Assembly (NCBI GenBank): GCA_000824845.1
Contig: CCNC01000046.1
Location: 248,001-312,000, forward strand
Length of the DNA: 64,000 nucleotides
Origin: Mesorhizobium sp. ORS 3359
Lineage (GTDB): Bacteria; Pseudomonadota; Alphaproteobacteria; Rhizobiales; Rhizobiaceae
Direction: 5' to 3'
The notes below the pieces were generated by a model. That model searched no databases and was not told the DNA's origin. It worked only from the letters and a program-made list of their open reading frames with translations. The translations under genes were made by a program, and so were the position numbers. This document shows positions 1 to 8,401 of this stretch, in pieces; position 1 is the first letter of the stretch, and each line of letters begins with the position of its first letter.

Positions 1-366
1 GCGTGCGAAATCCTCAAAGAATTCGCCGTAATCGCAGGTAATTTCCTCGCCGGCTGCGATGTCGCGAATGGCGGTGGCGCCGCCATATTGCGAGAAATCC
101 GTGTTTGGCCGCTCGGAGTGGTTCATGAAGCGGCCATTGTCGACCTCATAGACCATGAAGCCGGGCTTGTCCGGGCTCGGATAGGCATAGCGGTCGAGCA
201 GTTCCCTCAGATGAGGGGATGCCGCTTCATATTTTTCCATGGGGATCAGGCGGTCGAAATCGGGATCGAGCCGCCAGATCGAAGCACCTTTGCGGATCGG
301 CTCGGCAGCGAAGACACCGACGCCCTCGATGGCGCTCTGCGCAACATAGGTCCTGATCAGCAGCAT
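1..366 (-). CDS. SET domain-containing protein (3' end outside window)
   Basis: The first 122 codons of a minus-strand gene are present; it runs off the left edge of the window. The ATG at 366 follows a GGGGAACG ribosome-binding site. SET-domain signatures are visible: an N-terminal strand with GVGVFAAEPIRKG, then NGRFMNHSERPNT (the N-H-S motif that lines the S-adenosylmethionine pocket), then AIRDIAAGEEITCDYGEFF with the conserved Tyr. Small free-standing SET proteins are known in bacteria as putative protein-lysine methyltransferases. The substrate cannot be told from sequence. It is divergent from the sarcosine oxidase operon and separated from it by about 280 bp, so no functional link is implied. 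Confidence 0.85.
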   Translation of the reverse strand, partial: MLLIRTYVAQSAIEGVGVFAAEPIRKGASIWRLDPDFDRLIPMEKYEAASPHLRELLDRYAYPSPDKPGFMVYEVDNGRFMNHSERPNTDFSQYGGATAIRDIAAGEEITCDYGEFFEDFAR

Positions 367-644
367 CGTTCCCCATCCATTCTCGACGGGAAACGAAAAT
401 CGTCAAAACGGGCCGGAATGCAAGGTCGCCGGCGCAAGATTTTCCACTGGCCTGCGGCATGGCAGGCGCCAATACCCTCACGTCCGCTTGATCAGGCATC
501 GCCGTCGGCAGCGGCGCGATCTGCCATGGCGCAAAGCGGCAAGCGCCGTCGCAAACAGCGCAAGGGTGACATCGCGGTTTCGCTAGTGATACTCCTCGCG
601 TGACGGGCGGACGACATCCGCGATTTTTGGCGCGAGGCTATAAC

Positions 645-1898
645 GTGAAGAAATATTCGGTATTCGCCATCGCCCGCGAGGCGATGCGCGGCCACAAGGG
701 CTGGGAAGAGCAGTGGACCTCGCCCGAGCCGAAGAAGGAATACGACGTCATCATTGTCGGCGCCGGCGGGCACGGCCTGGCGACGGCCTATTACCTGGCG
801 AGCGAGCACGGCATCACCAACATCGCGGTGCTGGAAAAGGGCTGGCTCGGCGGCGGCAACACCGGTCGCAACACCACAATCATCCGCTCCAACTATCTCT
901 ATGACGAAAGCGCCGGCATCTACGACCATGCGCTGAAGCTGTGGGATGGGCTGAGCCAGGAGCTCAACTACAACGTCATGTATTCGGCGCGCGGCGTCAT
1001 GATGCTGGCGCACAACGTGCATGACGTGCAGGTGTTCAAGCGGCATATCCATGCCAACCGCCTCAACGGTATCGACAATGAATGGCTGACGCCGGAAGAG
1101 GCGAAGGCATTCTGCCCGCCGCTCAACATCTCCAAGGAAGCGCGCTATCCGGTAATGGGCGCAGCCCTGCAGCGTCGCGGCGGCACCGCGCGCCATGACG
1201 CGGTCGCCTGGGGCTATGCGCGCGGCGCCTCGGCGCGCGGCGTGCACATCATCCAGAACTGCGAGGTCACCGGCATCAAGCGGGCTGCGAACGGCGCGGT
1301 CAGCGGCGTGGAGACGACGCGCGGCTTCATCGGCGCCAAGAAGGTCGGCGTGGTCGCGGCCGGCCATTCCTCGGTGATCATGAATATGGCCGGCGTGCGC
1401 ATGCCGCTCGAAAGCTATCCGCTGCAGGCGCTTGTCTCGGAACCGGTCAAGCCGGTGGTGCCCTGCGTGGTGATGTCCAACACCGTGCACGCTTATATCT
1501 CGCAGTCCGACAAGGGCGAGCTCGTCATCGGCGCCGGCACCGACCAGTATGTCTCCTATTCGCAGACCGGCGGCCTGCACATATTGCAGCACACGCTGGA
1601 CGCCATCTGCGAGATGTTCCCGATCTTCACACGCATGAAGATGCTGCGCTCCTGGGGCGGCATCGTCGACGTCACGCCCGACCGCTCGCCGATTCTGGCG
1701 AAGACACCGGTCAAGGGGCTTTACGTCAATTGCGGCTGGGGCACCGGCGGCTTCAAGGCGACGCCCGGCTCGGGCAACGTCTTCGCGCATACGATCGCGA
1801 AGGACGAGCCGCACCCGATCAACGCGCCCTTCACGCTCGAGCGCTTCCGCACCGGACGCCTTATCGACGAGGCGGCGGCGGCGGCGGTGGCGCACTGA
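645..1898 (+). CDS. soxB: Sarcosine oxidase beta subunit
   Basis: 417 residues, the usual SoxB length. GTG at 645 is chosen because GCGAGG lies 7 bases upstream and the product then begins [13 protein letters not shown], as family members do. An FAD-binding GxGxxG motif ([18 protein letters not shown]) starts near residue 35, followed by the [17 protein letters not shown] segment typical of the family. [19 protein letters not shown] contains the His expected to carry covalent FMN. The subunit oxidises sarcosine to glycine, with the methyl carbon passing to tetrahydrofolate in SoxA. It is the first gene of soxBDAG. Confidence 0.95.
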   Translation: MKKYSVFAIAREAMRGHKGWEEQWTSPEPKKEYDVIIVGAGGHGLATAYYLASEHGITNIAVLEKGWLGGGNTGRNTTIIRSNYLYDESAGIYDHALKLWDGLSQELNYNVMYSARGVMMLAHNVHDVQVFKRHIHANRLNGIDNEWLTPEEAKAFCPPLNISKEARYPVMGAALQRRGGTARHDAVAWGYARGASARGVHIIQNCEVTGIKRAANGAVSGVETTRGFIGAKKVGVVAAGHSSVIMNMAGVRMPLESYPLQALVSEPVKPVVPCVVMSNTVHAYISQSDKGELVIGAGTDQYVSYSQTGGLHILQHTLDAICEMFPIFTRMKMLRSWGGIVDVTPDRSPILAKTPVKGLYVNCGWGTGGFKATPGSGNVFAHTIAKDEPHPINAPFTLERFRTGRLIDEAAAAAVAH

Positions 1899-1970
1899 TG
1901 ATGGCTCAGTCGCTTTGCGATCAACAGGCCGGCGCGCGCGTCGGTCACGGTAAGTTTTAGGATCACCCAG

Positions 1971-2267
1971 ATGCTTCTCATCCGCTGTCCCTATTGCGAG
2001 GAAGAGCGCCCGGAACTCGAGTTCCGCAATGCAGGCGAAGCGCATATCGCGCGCCCGACCAACATTGCCGCCGAGAGCGACGACGATTTCGAGAAATTCT
2101 TCTTCATCCGCGCCAACCCGAAGGGCGTCATCTATGAGCGCTGGCGCCACATCCATGGCTGCGCGCGCTTCTTCAACGCCGTGCGCGACACCGTCACGGA
2201 CAAGTTCGTCATGACCTACAAGGCCGGCGAGCCGAAGCCCACGAAGCTGCCCGGAGCCGCGAAATGA
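1971..2267 (+). CDS. soxD: Sarcosine oxidase delta subunit
   Basis: 98 residues. The CPYC pair at residues 6-9 and the HIHGCARFFNAVRDT segment supply the Cys/His ligands for the structural zinc of heterotetrameric sarcosine oxidase. It begins 72 bp after soxB and its stop overlaps the soxA start as ATGA, so translation of the two is probably coupled. Length and motif spacing fit the family well. Confidence 0.95.
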   Translation: MLLIRCPYCEEERPELEFRNAGEAHIARPTNIAAESDDDFEKFFFIRANPKGVIYERWRHIHGCARFFNAVRDTVTDKFVMTYKAGEPKPTKLPGAAK

Positions 2268-5257
2268 ACGCCATGTTCCGCATCTCCGGCGCCGGTCGCC
2301 TCAGCCAGGCGAAGACCGCCTCCTTCAGTTTCGACGACAAGTCCTATGTCGGCATCGAGGGCGACACGCTCGCCTCGGGGCTGCTCGCCAACGGCGTTCA
2401 TCTGGTCGGGCGATCGTTCAAATACCATCGGCCCCGCGGCGTCCTGTCGGCCGGCGCGGAAGAGCCGAACGCGCTGGTGCAGATCGTGCGCGACGATGCG
2501 CGCAAGACGCCGAATGTGCGCGCCACCGTCCAGGAGCTTTATGACGGGCTGACCGCCCATTCGCAGAACCGCTGGCCGTCGCTTTCCTTCGACGTCGGCG
2601 CCGTCAATGACATCGCCTCGCCGCTATTTTCGGCGGGCTTCTACTACAAGACCTTCATGTGGCCGAAGTCGGCCTGGAAGAGCCTTTACGAGCCGAAGAT
2701 CCGCGCCGCGGCCGGCCTTGGCGTTTCTCCGGACAAGCCGGACCCGGACCACTATGCCTCGCGCTACGCCCATTGCGAGGTGCTGGTGCTGGGCGGGGGT
2801 GCTGCCGGCATTGCAGCTGCCCTTGCCGCCGCCGAAACGGGCGTGCGGGTGATCCTCGCCGACGAGCAGGCCGAATTCGGCGGCAGCCTGCGCTTCGAGA
2901 GCGGCGCCAGGATCGACGGCCAGGACGGCTATGCCTGGGCGCAAGCCGCGATCGCCAGGCTCAAGGCGATGGACAATGTGCGGGTGCTGTCCCGCACCAC
3001 GGCTTTCGGCTATTACGCGCAAAACTTCGTCGGCCTTGTCGAGCGGGTCAGCGATCACCTGAAGAATCCCGGCCACGACCTGGCGCGCGAACGCCTGTGG
3101 CAGGTGCGCGCCGGCCGCGTGGTGATCGCCACTGGCGCCATCGAGCGCCACATGGTGTTCGCCAACAACGACCGTCCGGGCGTGATGCTGGCTTCCGCGG
3201 CGCGCACCTATCTCAACCATTATGGCGTCGCGGTGGGCAGGAATGTCGGCGTCTATACGGCCAATGATTCCGCCTATGCCGCCGCGATCGACCTCAAGAA
3301 GGCCGGCGTCAACATCGCGGCCATCATCGACCTGCGCGACAATCCGGCCGGACCGGTGATCGACGAGGCGAGGGCGCTCGGCATCGAGATCAATTTCGGC
3401 CGCGCGGTGGTGAGCGCCGGCGGCAAGCTGCGCGTCTCCTCGATGACCGTGCAGCCGAAGCATGGCGGCGGCGGGCGCACCATCCCCGTCGACGCGATCC
3501 TGATGTCAGCCGGCTGGACCCCGTCGGTGCATCTGTTCTCACAGTCGCGCGGCAAGGTCGCCTTCAACGACGAGACCAAGCGCTTCGTGCCCGGCACCTA
3601 CGCGCAGGATTGCGTCTCGGTCGGCGCCTGCAACGGCACGGACGGGCTGGACGCGACGGTCGACGAGGCCTATGCGGCCGGCGCCAAGGCGGCGAAGGAA
3701 GCCGGCGGCAAGGCCGGAAAAGGCGCCAGGCCGAAGGTCGATGCCGGCGAGAGCTGGTCGCGCGGCATGTTGGGCGCCGCCCCCGGCGCCGGGCAAGGCA
3801 CCACGGTCAAGGCCTTCGTCGATTTCCAGAACGACGTCACCGCCAAGGACATCCGCCAGGCGGTGCATGAAGGCATGCATTCGATCGAGCACGTCAAGCG
3901 CTTTACCACCAACGGCATGGCGACCGACCAGGGCAAGACGTCCAATATGCATGGCCTGGCGATCGCCGCCGAGGAGCTTGGCAAGCCGATCCCGCAGGTC
4001 GGCCTCACCACATTCCGCGCGCCCTATACGCCGGTCACTTTCGGCTCGATCGTCGGCCATGCGCGCGGCGCGCTGTTCGACCCGACCCGGCGCACGGCGA
4101 CGCATGGCTGGGCGGCGTCCCAAGGCGCCGTGTTCGAGGATGTCGGCCACTGGAAGCGCGCCTGGTATTTCCCCAAGGCGGGCGAGGACATGCACGCCGC
4201 CGTCAACCGCGAATGCGTGACGGTGCGCAAAGTCGGCGGCCTGTTCGACGCCTCGACGCTCGGCAAGATCGAGGTGGTCGGGCCCGACGCGGCGAGATTC
4301 ATGGAGCTGCTCTACACCAATCCGTGGGAGAAGCTGGAAACTGGCCGCTGCCGTTACGGTATCATGCTGCGCGAGGACGGCTTCATCTATGACGATGGCG
4401 TCGTCGGTCGACTTGCACCGGACCGTTTCCATGTGACGACGACGACCGGTGGCGCGCCGCGCGTCATGAACCATATGGAGGATTACCTCCAGACCGAGTT
4501 CCCGCATCTCAATGTCTGGCTGACCTCGATCACCGAGCAATGGGCGGTGATCGCGGTGCAGGGGCCGAGCGCGCGGAAGATTATCGAACCCTTGGTCGAA
4601 GGCATCGACATGTCGGATGAGGCGATGCCGCATATGTCGGTGCGCGAGGGCAAGATCTACGGCGTGCCGACAAGGCTGTTCCGCATGTCCTTCACCGGCG
4701 AGCGCGGTTTCGAGGTCAACGTGCCGGCCGATTACGGCGAGGCGGTCTGGGAAGCGCTGTGGGCCGAAGGGCAGAAGCATGGCGCGACCGCCTACGGCAC
4801 CGAAACGATGCACGTGCTGCGCGCCGAGAAGGGCTATATCATCGTCGGCCAGGACACCGATGGCACGGTGACGCCGAACGACGCCGGGCTCGACTGGGCG
4901 GTCGGCAAGAAGAAGACCGACTTCGTCGGCATCCGCGGCCTGACCCGGCCGGACCTGGTGGCCAAGGGCCGCAAGCAGCTTGTCGGCCTGAAGACTAAGG
5001 ACCCCAAAATCGTGCTGGAAGAGGGCGCGCAGATTGTCGCCGATCCGAAGCAGCCTATCCCGATGAAGATGATCGGCCACGTCACCTCCAGCTACTGGTC
5101 GGAGAATTGCGGCCGTTCGATCGCGCTGGCGCTGGTCGCCGGCGGCCGCGACCGCATGGGTGAGACGCTCTATGTGCCGATGCCGAACGGCACGATCGAG
5201 GTGGAAGTCACCGGCATGGTGTTCGTCGACGAGAAGGGAGAGCGCCTCAATGGCTAA
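2264..5257 (+). CDS. soxA: Sarcosine oxidase alpha subunit
   Basis: 997 residues, normal for SoxA. The N-terminal region has the HLVGRSFKYHRPRG motif of the ferredoxin-like domain. A dinucleotide-binding domain follows with VLVLGGGAAGIAAALAAAETG near residue 170. The C-terminal third resembles the glycine cleavage T-protein folate domain, for example FMELLYTNPWEKLETGRCRYG and FTGERGFEVNVPADYGEAVW. The subunit binds NAD and tetrahydrofolate and converts the sarcosine methyl group to 5,10-methylene-tetrahydrofolate. It overlaps soxD by 4 bp and soxG by 8 bp. Confidence 0.96.
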   Translation: MNAMFRISGAGRLSQAKTASFSFDDKSYVGIEGDTLASGLLANGVHLVGRSFKYHRPRGVLSAGAEEPNALVQIVRDDARKTPNVRATVQELYDGLTAHSQNRWPSLSFDVGAVNDIASPLFSAGFYYKTFMWPKSAWKSLYEPKIRAAAGLGVSPDKPDPDHYASRYAHCEVLVLGGGAAGIAAALAAAETGVRVILADEQAEFGGSLRFESGARIDGQDGYAWAQAAIARLKAMDNVRVLSRTTAFGYYAQNFVGLVERVSDHLKNPGHDLARERLWQVRAGRVVIATGAIERHMVFANNDRPGVMLASAARTYLNHYGVAVGRNVGVYTANDSAYAAAIDLKKAGVNIAAIIDLRDNPAGPVIDEARALGIEINFGRAVVSAGGKLRVSSMTVQPKHGGGGRTIPVDAILMSAGWTPSVHLFSQSRGKVAFNDETKRFVPGTYAQDCVSVGACNGTDGLDATVDEAYAAGAKAAKEAGGKAGKGARPKVDAGESWSRGMLGAAPGAGQGTTVKAFVDFQNDVTAKDIRQAVHEGMHSIEHVKRFTTNGMATDQGKTSNMHGLAIAAEELGKPIPQVGLTTFRAPYTPVTFGSIVGHARGALFDPTRRTATHGWAASQGAVFEDVGHWKRAWYFPKAGEDMHAAVNRECVTVRKVGGLFDASTLGKIEVVGPDAARFMELLYTNPWEKLETGRCRYGIMLREDGFIYDDGVVGRLAPDRFHVTTTTGGAPRVMNHMEDYLQTEFPHLNVWLTSITEQWAVIAVQGPSARKIIEPLVEGIDMSDEAMPHMSVREGKIYGVPTRLFRMSFTGERGFEVNVPADYGEAVWEALWAEGQKHGATAYGTETMHVLRAEKGYIIVGQDTDGTVTPNDAGLDWAVGKKKTDFVGIRGLTRPDLVAKGRKQLVGLKTKDPKIVLEEGAQIVADPKQPIPMKMIGHVTSSYWSENCGRSIALALVAGGRDRMGETLYVPMPNGTIEVEVTGMVFVDEKGERLNG

Positions 5258-5831
5258 GGCTGCCGCCAACACAAAAGCTGCCGCATCCGCTTCCGCCGAA
5301 CGGCGTCCCGCGCTTGCCGGCCGCACGCTGTCTGCGCCTGGCGTGAAGGTGGAGATGCTGCCGCCGGCCGAACGCATCTCGCTGCGCGCGCCGCAGGCTT
5401 CGCTTGCCCCGCTCTCCAAGGCGCTCGGCGTGACGCTGCCGGTCAAGCCGAAGACCTCGGCCATGAAGGACGGACGTACGGCACTGTGGCTCGGCCCGGA
5501 CGAATGGCTGATCATCGACGAGGCCGGCAACAATCCGCTCGCCGACTGCGCCAAGGTGACGGCGTTGCATTCGGCGGTCGGCATCTCGCATCGCAATGTT
5601 GGGATTTCCGTCGCCGGTCCAGCGGCCGCCGTGACGGTCAATTCGGGTTGTCCGCAAGACCTGTCGCTCGAGGCTTTCCCGGTGGGTGCTGCCTCGCGCA
5701 CCATTCTCGGCAAATCCGAGATCGTGCTGCTGCGCACCGCGGAAGACAGCTTCCGCGTGGAATGCTGGCGTTCCTTCTCGGACTATGTCTTTACTTTGCT
5801 GTCGGAAGCGGCGAGCGACGCGGCGAACTGA
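5250..5831 (+). CDS. soxG: Sarcosine oxidase gamma subunit
   Basis: 193 residues, starting at the ATG at 5250 inside the end of soxA, with GAGAAGGGAG upstream. The first 25 residues are Ala/Lys-rich. The body has the family's LGPDEWLIIDEAG and ALHSAVGISHRNVGISVAGPAA segments and the C-terminal FRVECWRSFSDYVF. It completes the heterotetramer. An upstream in-frame start is possible but would overlap soxA deeply. Confidence 0.93.
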   Translation: MAKAAANTKAAASASAERRPALAGRTLSAPGVKVEMLPPAERISLRAPQASLAPLSKALGVTLPVKPKTSAMKDGRTALWLGPDEWLIIDEAGNNPLADCAKVTALHSAVGISHRNVGISVAGPAAAVTVNSGCPQDLSLEAFPVGAASRTILGKSEIVLLRTAEDSFRVECWRSFSDYVFTLLSEAASDAAN

Positions 5832-5887
5832 TCCTCGCAGCAATTGGTGTGAGGAACCATAGCCGGTCCGCCTCGTTTCCACGGTTC

Positions 5888-5923
5888 GAGCGATTGAGCG
5901 TTTGGCAAGACGCCCAATCGCTC
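5888..5923. other. Hairpin downstream of soxG
   Basis: A perfect 9-bp inverted repeat, GAGCGATTG ... CAATCGCTC, encloses an 18-base loop about 57 bp after the soxG stop. No T-tract follows on the plus strand, so this is not a classical terminator. It may stabilise the operon 3' end or be part of the repeat element that begins 16 bp later. Confidence 0.5.
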
Positions 5924-5938
5924 AAAATATTGCTCTGA

Positions 5939-6220
<282 letters not shown>

Positions 6221-6249
6221 CCTGGGCCGATCGCTCGAGGCGATAGGCG

Positions 6250-6287
6250 AAACGAAAAGGGCGGCCAAGTGCCGCCCGTTTTCGTTT
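6250..6287. terminator. Bidirectional intrinsic terminator
   Basis: AAACGAAAAGGGCGGC pairs with GCCGCCCGTTTTCGTTT around a short loop. The A-tract and T-tract flank the GC core on both sides, so it can end transcription from the gene at 6002 and from the converging gene at 6301. Confidence 0.85.
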
Positions 6288-6300
6288 GAAATCTTACCGC

Positions 6301-6534
6301 TTACAGGCCGGGCACGAACCACGGGTCGACGTCGATGCCAAGCTTCGGGCTCTTCGGCTGGGTCTTGGCGGTGTCCGCCTTATCGACCGAGCCGGTCGCG
6401 GTGCAATCGAGCGCCACATTGGCGTTGGTCTGGGTGCAGGCAGCAGGCGCATGCTTGGCCGGCTGGCTCGCGCCGGCAAAGGCGGCACCCGAGAAAGCCA
6501 GAACGGCAGCCAGGGTGAGGATGATCTTCTTCAT
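6301..6534 (-). CDS. Small secreted protein, DUF680-like
   Basis: 77 residues starting at the ATG at 6534. A clear signal peptide, MKKIILTLAAVLAFSGAAFA, is followed by a mature part of about 55 residues with two Cys (AACTQTNANVALDCTATGS) that may form a disulphide, and a PKLGID segment near the end. Signal, size and tail resemble DUF680 proteins, a periplasmic family of unknown function found mainly in Mesorhizobium. The assignment is by resemblance only. Its upstream region carries CGTAC palindromes and a motif shared with the tetR promoter. Confidence 0.7.
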   Translation of the reverse strand: MKKIILTLAAVLAFSGAAFAGASQPAKHAPAACTQTNANVALDCTATGSVDKADTAKTQPKSPKLGIDVDPWFVPGL

Positions 6535-6548
6535 TTTCCGTCTCCAGT

Positions 6549-6619
6549 CGTACATGTACGATACAGCGTACAAATACGGTTAACGGAAACTGAATTCAAG
6601 AGGGAATTTGTACGCGTAC
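6549..6619. promoter_or_regulatory. Cluster of palindromic operator candidates
   Basis: Upstream of the small secreted protein gene lie a perfect 12-bp palindrome CGTACATGTACG (6549-6560), the motif TACAGCGTA (6562-6570) and a second palindrome GTACGCGTAC (6610-6619). On the minus strand TTGAAT and TATTTG with 17-bp spacing could be the -35 and -10. TACAGCGTA recurs, inverted, in the promoter of the neighbouring tetR gene, which suggests a shared TetR operator. This is inference. Confidence 0.5.
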
Positions 6620-6697
6620 GATAAATTTTTTTGAACGTAAGAATTGGTCGGCGGAATCCAGCGATCGGCCATCACGGAAGAGCGGCGCAGCCGCCGG

Positions 6698-7342
6698 TCA
6701 GCAGTTGACGGGTGTTTCGGTGAGCGAGGGGATATCCTGCGCCGACAATGAGGCCAGCATGAAGTCGCACATCCGCTTCACATACGCCTGGGGATCACCG
6801 AACGGATAGAAGGGGAAGGTGATCAGCAGCGAAATCGTGCCGTGGCCGACGGTCCACAGCATGGTGGCGATAGCGCGCGGATCGCCCTTGAGCTTGCCGG
6901 CGGCCACGCAGGCCTCGACCCGCTTGATCAGCACCTTCATGGCGGGGTTGCCCGCTTCCATGTCCTCGTAGCTGCGGCCCTCGGGTAGCCGGGTCTTCTC
7001 GGTCATGAAGACGGTGCGGTATTCGTTGGGATTGCCAAGGCCGAAAGCGGCATATTCGGTCATCACCGCCTTGAGCGCCTCGATCGGATCGTCGGCGGGG
7101 TGTTCCTCGATGCGACGGGCGAGCGTTTCGAAAGCGTCCTCGGCGAGCGCGAACAGGATGTCCTGCTTATCGGCGAAATAGGAATAGACCGACATCGGCG
7201 CATAGCCAACGCGCTTGGCAAGCTTGCGGATGGTCAGGCCTTCGTAGCCCTCCTCCTGCACAAGCTTGTGAGCTGCCGCGACGAGTTCGGAGCGAAGCTC
7301 CGCCTTCTGTTTCTCGCGGCGTTTCTGAACGCTCAGCGTCAA
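6698..7342 (-). CDS. TetR/AcrR family transcriptional regulator
   Basis: 214 residues. The N-terminal helix-turn-helix is plain: LTIRKLAKRVGYAPMSVYSYFADKQDILFALAEDAF at about residues 35-70. The remaining helical ligand-binding domain is less conserved, as usual for the family. The start is a TTG at 7342 with AAGGG about 11 bases upstream; no ATG is available near it. It lies downstream, on the same strand, of the SDR/APH/MaoC genes and probably controls this acyl-CoA cluster and itself. The ligand is unknown, with an acyl-CoA a reasonable guess. Confidence 0.88.
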   Translation of the reverse strand: MTLSVQKRREKQKAELRSELVAAAHKLVQEEGYEGLTIRKLAKRVGYAPMSVYSYFADKQDILFALAEDAFETLARRIEEHPADDPIEALKAVMTEYAAFGLGNPNEYRTVFMTEKTRLPEGRSYEDMEAGNPAMKVLIKRVEACVAAGKLKGDPRAIATMLWTVGHGTISLLITFPFYPFGDPQAYVKRMCDFMLASLSAQDIPSLTETPVNC

Positions 7343-7378
7343 TGTCCGCTGCCCTTTTGTCGTTGGTTGCCCGACGAA

Positions 7379-7406
7379 ATTATATACGCTGTACGGAAAC
7401 GGACAA
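7379..7406 (-). promoter_or_regulatory. tetR promoter with embedded operator
   Basis: On the minus strand, TTGTCC (7401-7406) and a consensus TATAAT (7379-7384) are 16 bp apart. The spacer holds GTACAGCGTA (7385-7394), the motif also found upstream of the gene at 6301. Its position against the -10 suits autorepression. Confidence 0.6.
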
Positions 7407-7452
7407 GAGAGCAGGCTGGTTCCCTTGCGTGCGCTCCAAACTCTGTTTTAAC

Positions 7453-7497
7453 GCAATTCCGGACGGAAAACCGCTGAGGCACTTTTCCTGGAATTGC
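7453..7497 (+). repeat. Dispersed 45-bp palindromic repeat, copy 2
   Basis: Arms GCAATTCCGGACGGAAAA and TTTTCCTGGAATTGC. First of three tandem copies between tetR and the frameshifted SDR gene. Confidence 0.9.
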
Positions 7498-7509
7498 GCT
7501 TTGTCAGAC

Positions 7510-7552
7510 GCAATTCCGGATGGAAACCGCAAAACACTTTTCCTGGAATTGC
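7510..7552 (+). repeat. Dispersed 45-bp palindromic repeat, copy 3
   Basis: Middle copy of the tandem trio. It is slightly shorter (GGATGGAAACCGC in the left arm) but both GCAATTCC and GGAATTGC ends are intact. It is separated from its neighbours by about 12 bp on each side. Confidence 0.9.
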
Positions 7553-7563
7553 TGTTGTTAGAC

Positions 7564-7608
7564 GCAATTCCGGACGGAAAAACCGCAAAGCACTTTTCTT
7601 GGAATTGC
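7564..7608 (+). repeat. Dispersed 45-bp palindromic repeat, copy 4
   Basis: Third tandem copy. Its right end (GGAATTGC) touches the stop codon of the SDR reading frame at 7609, so on that mRNA the hairpin starts immediately after the TGA. Confidence 0.9.
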
Positions 7609-8385
7609 TCAGATCGCCCCGATGCCGCCGTCGAGCGCCAGCGCATGGCCGGTCATGAAGGAATTGGCCGGGTCGGCGAGGAACAGGATGCCGGTCGTGA
7701 TCTCGTCGACCTCGCCGACGCGCTTCATCGGCACGCCGCGGGTGAGCTCGGCAAGCGCTTCGGCTTCGGGCGCTCCGGTGAAGCGGACGAAACCTTCGAC
7801 CATCGCCGTTCTGGTGTGGGCGGGGCAGACGGCGTTGATGCGAATGCCCTTGCTGGCATATTCCACGGCCGCCGAGCGCGTCAGCCCCGACGACGCCATG
7901 CTTGGCGGCGGCATAGACCGAAAGCTTGGGCGCGCCGGAGAGGCCGGCGACCGAGGCGACGTTGACGATGACGCCGCCCTTGCCGCTTTCCCTGAACTGA
8001 CGCGCCATCCGAGGGATCTGGTGCTTCATGGCGTAGAAGACGCCGAGCAGGTCGACTTCCACCACGCGGCGCGCTTCCTCGGATGTGACCTGCGGCAGGC
8101 GTACGAAGCTGTGCACGATGCCGGCATTGTTGACGGCGATGTCGAGCCGGCCGAATTTTTCGACGGCCAGTTGCACAAGATCCTCCGAGAGCTTTTCATC
8201 GGCGATGTTGCCGGCAAGGGTCGCCGTCTCGGCGTCGAGGGTTGCGGCGAAATCGGCCAGAGCGGCCTCGTTGAGGTCGGAAAGAACCAGCCGCGCGCCT
8301 TCGGCGGCAAAGGCCTTGGCCGCGCCGCTGCCGAGACCGCCAGTCGCGCCGGTGATGAGGACGGTCGCTCCGTTGAAACGCCCAT
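7609..8385 (-). pseudogene. Short-chain dehydrogenase/reductase, two frameshifts
   Basis: The minus strand encodes an almost complete classical SDR split over reading frames. Near the start the only ATG (8385) is out of frame with GRFNGATVLITGATGGLG, the Rossmann segment; one more G in ATGGGCG would fuse them. The next part holds DIAVNNAGIVH and SVYAAAKHGVVG (Tyr and Lys of the active site). A second shift then falls in a GGGG run near 7890; removing one G gives VVGLTRSAAVEYASKGIRINAV, and the frame continues to 7609. Both indels are in G-runs, so sequencing or assembly error is possible; otherwise the gene is recently inactivated. Confidence 0.8.
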
Positions 8386-8401
8386 TTGTCCGCCCTCCGC
8401 T

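Noticed and set aside
88-603. A 171-codon plus frame at the left end.
   Set aside because: It runs antisense through the SET-domain gene, which carries clear catalytic motifs.
7453-7608. The three tandem palindromes as a CRISPR array.
   Set aside because: Only three units, the palindrome fills the repeat, spacers are about 12 bp and alike, and no cas genes are present.
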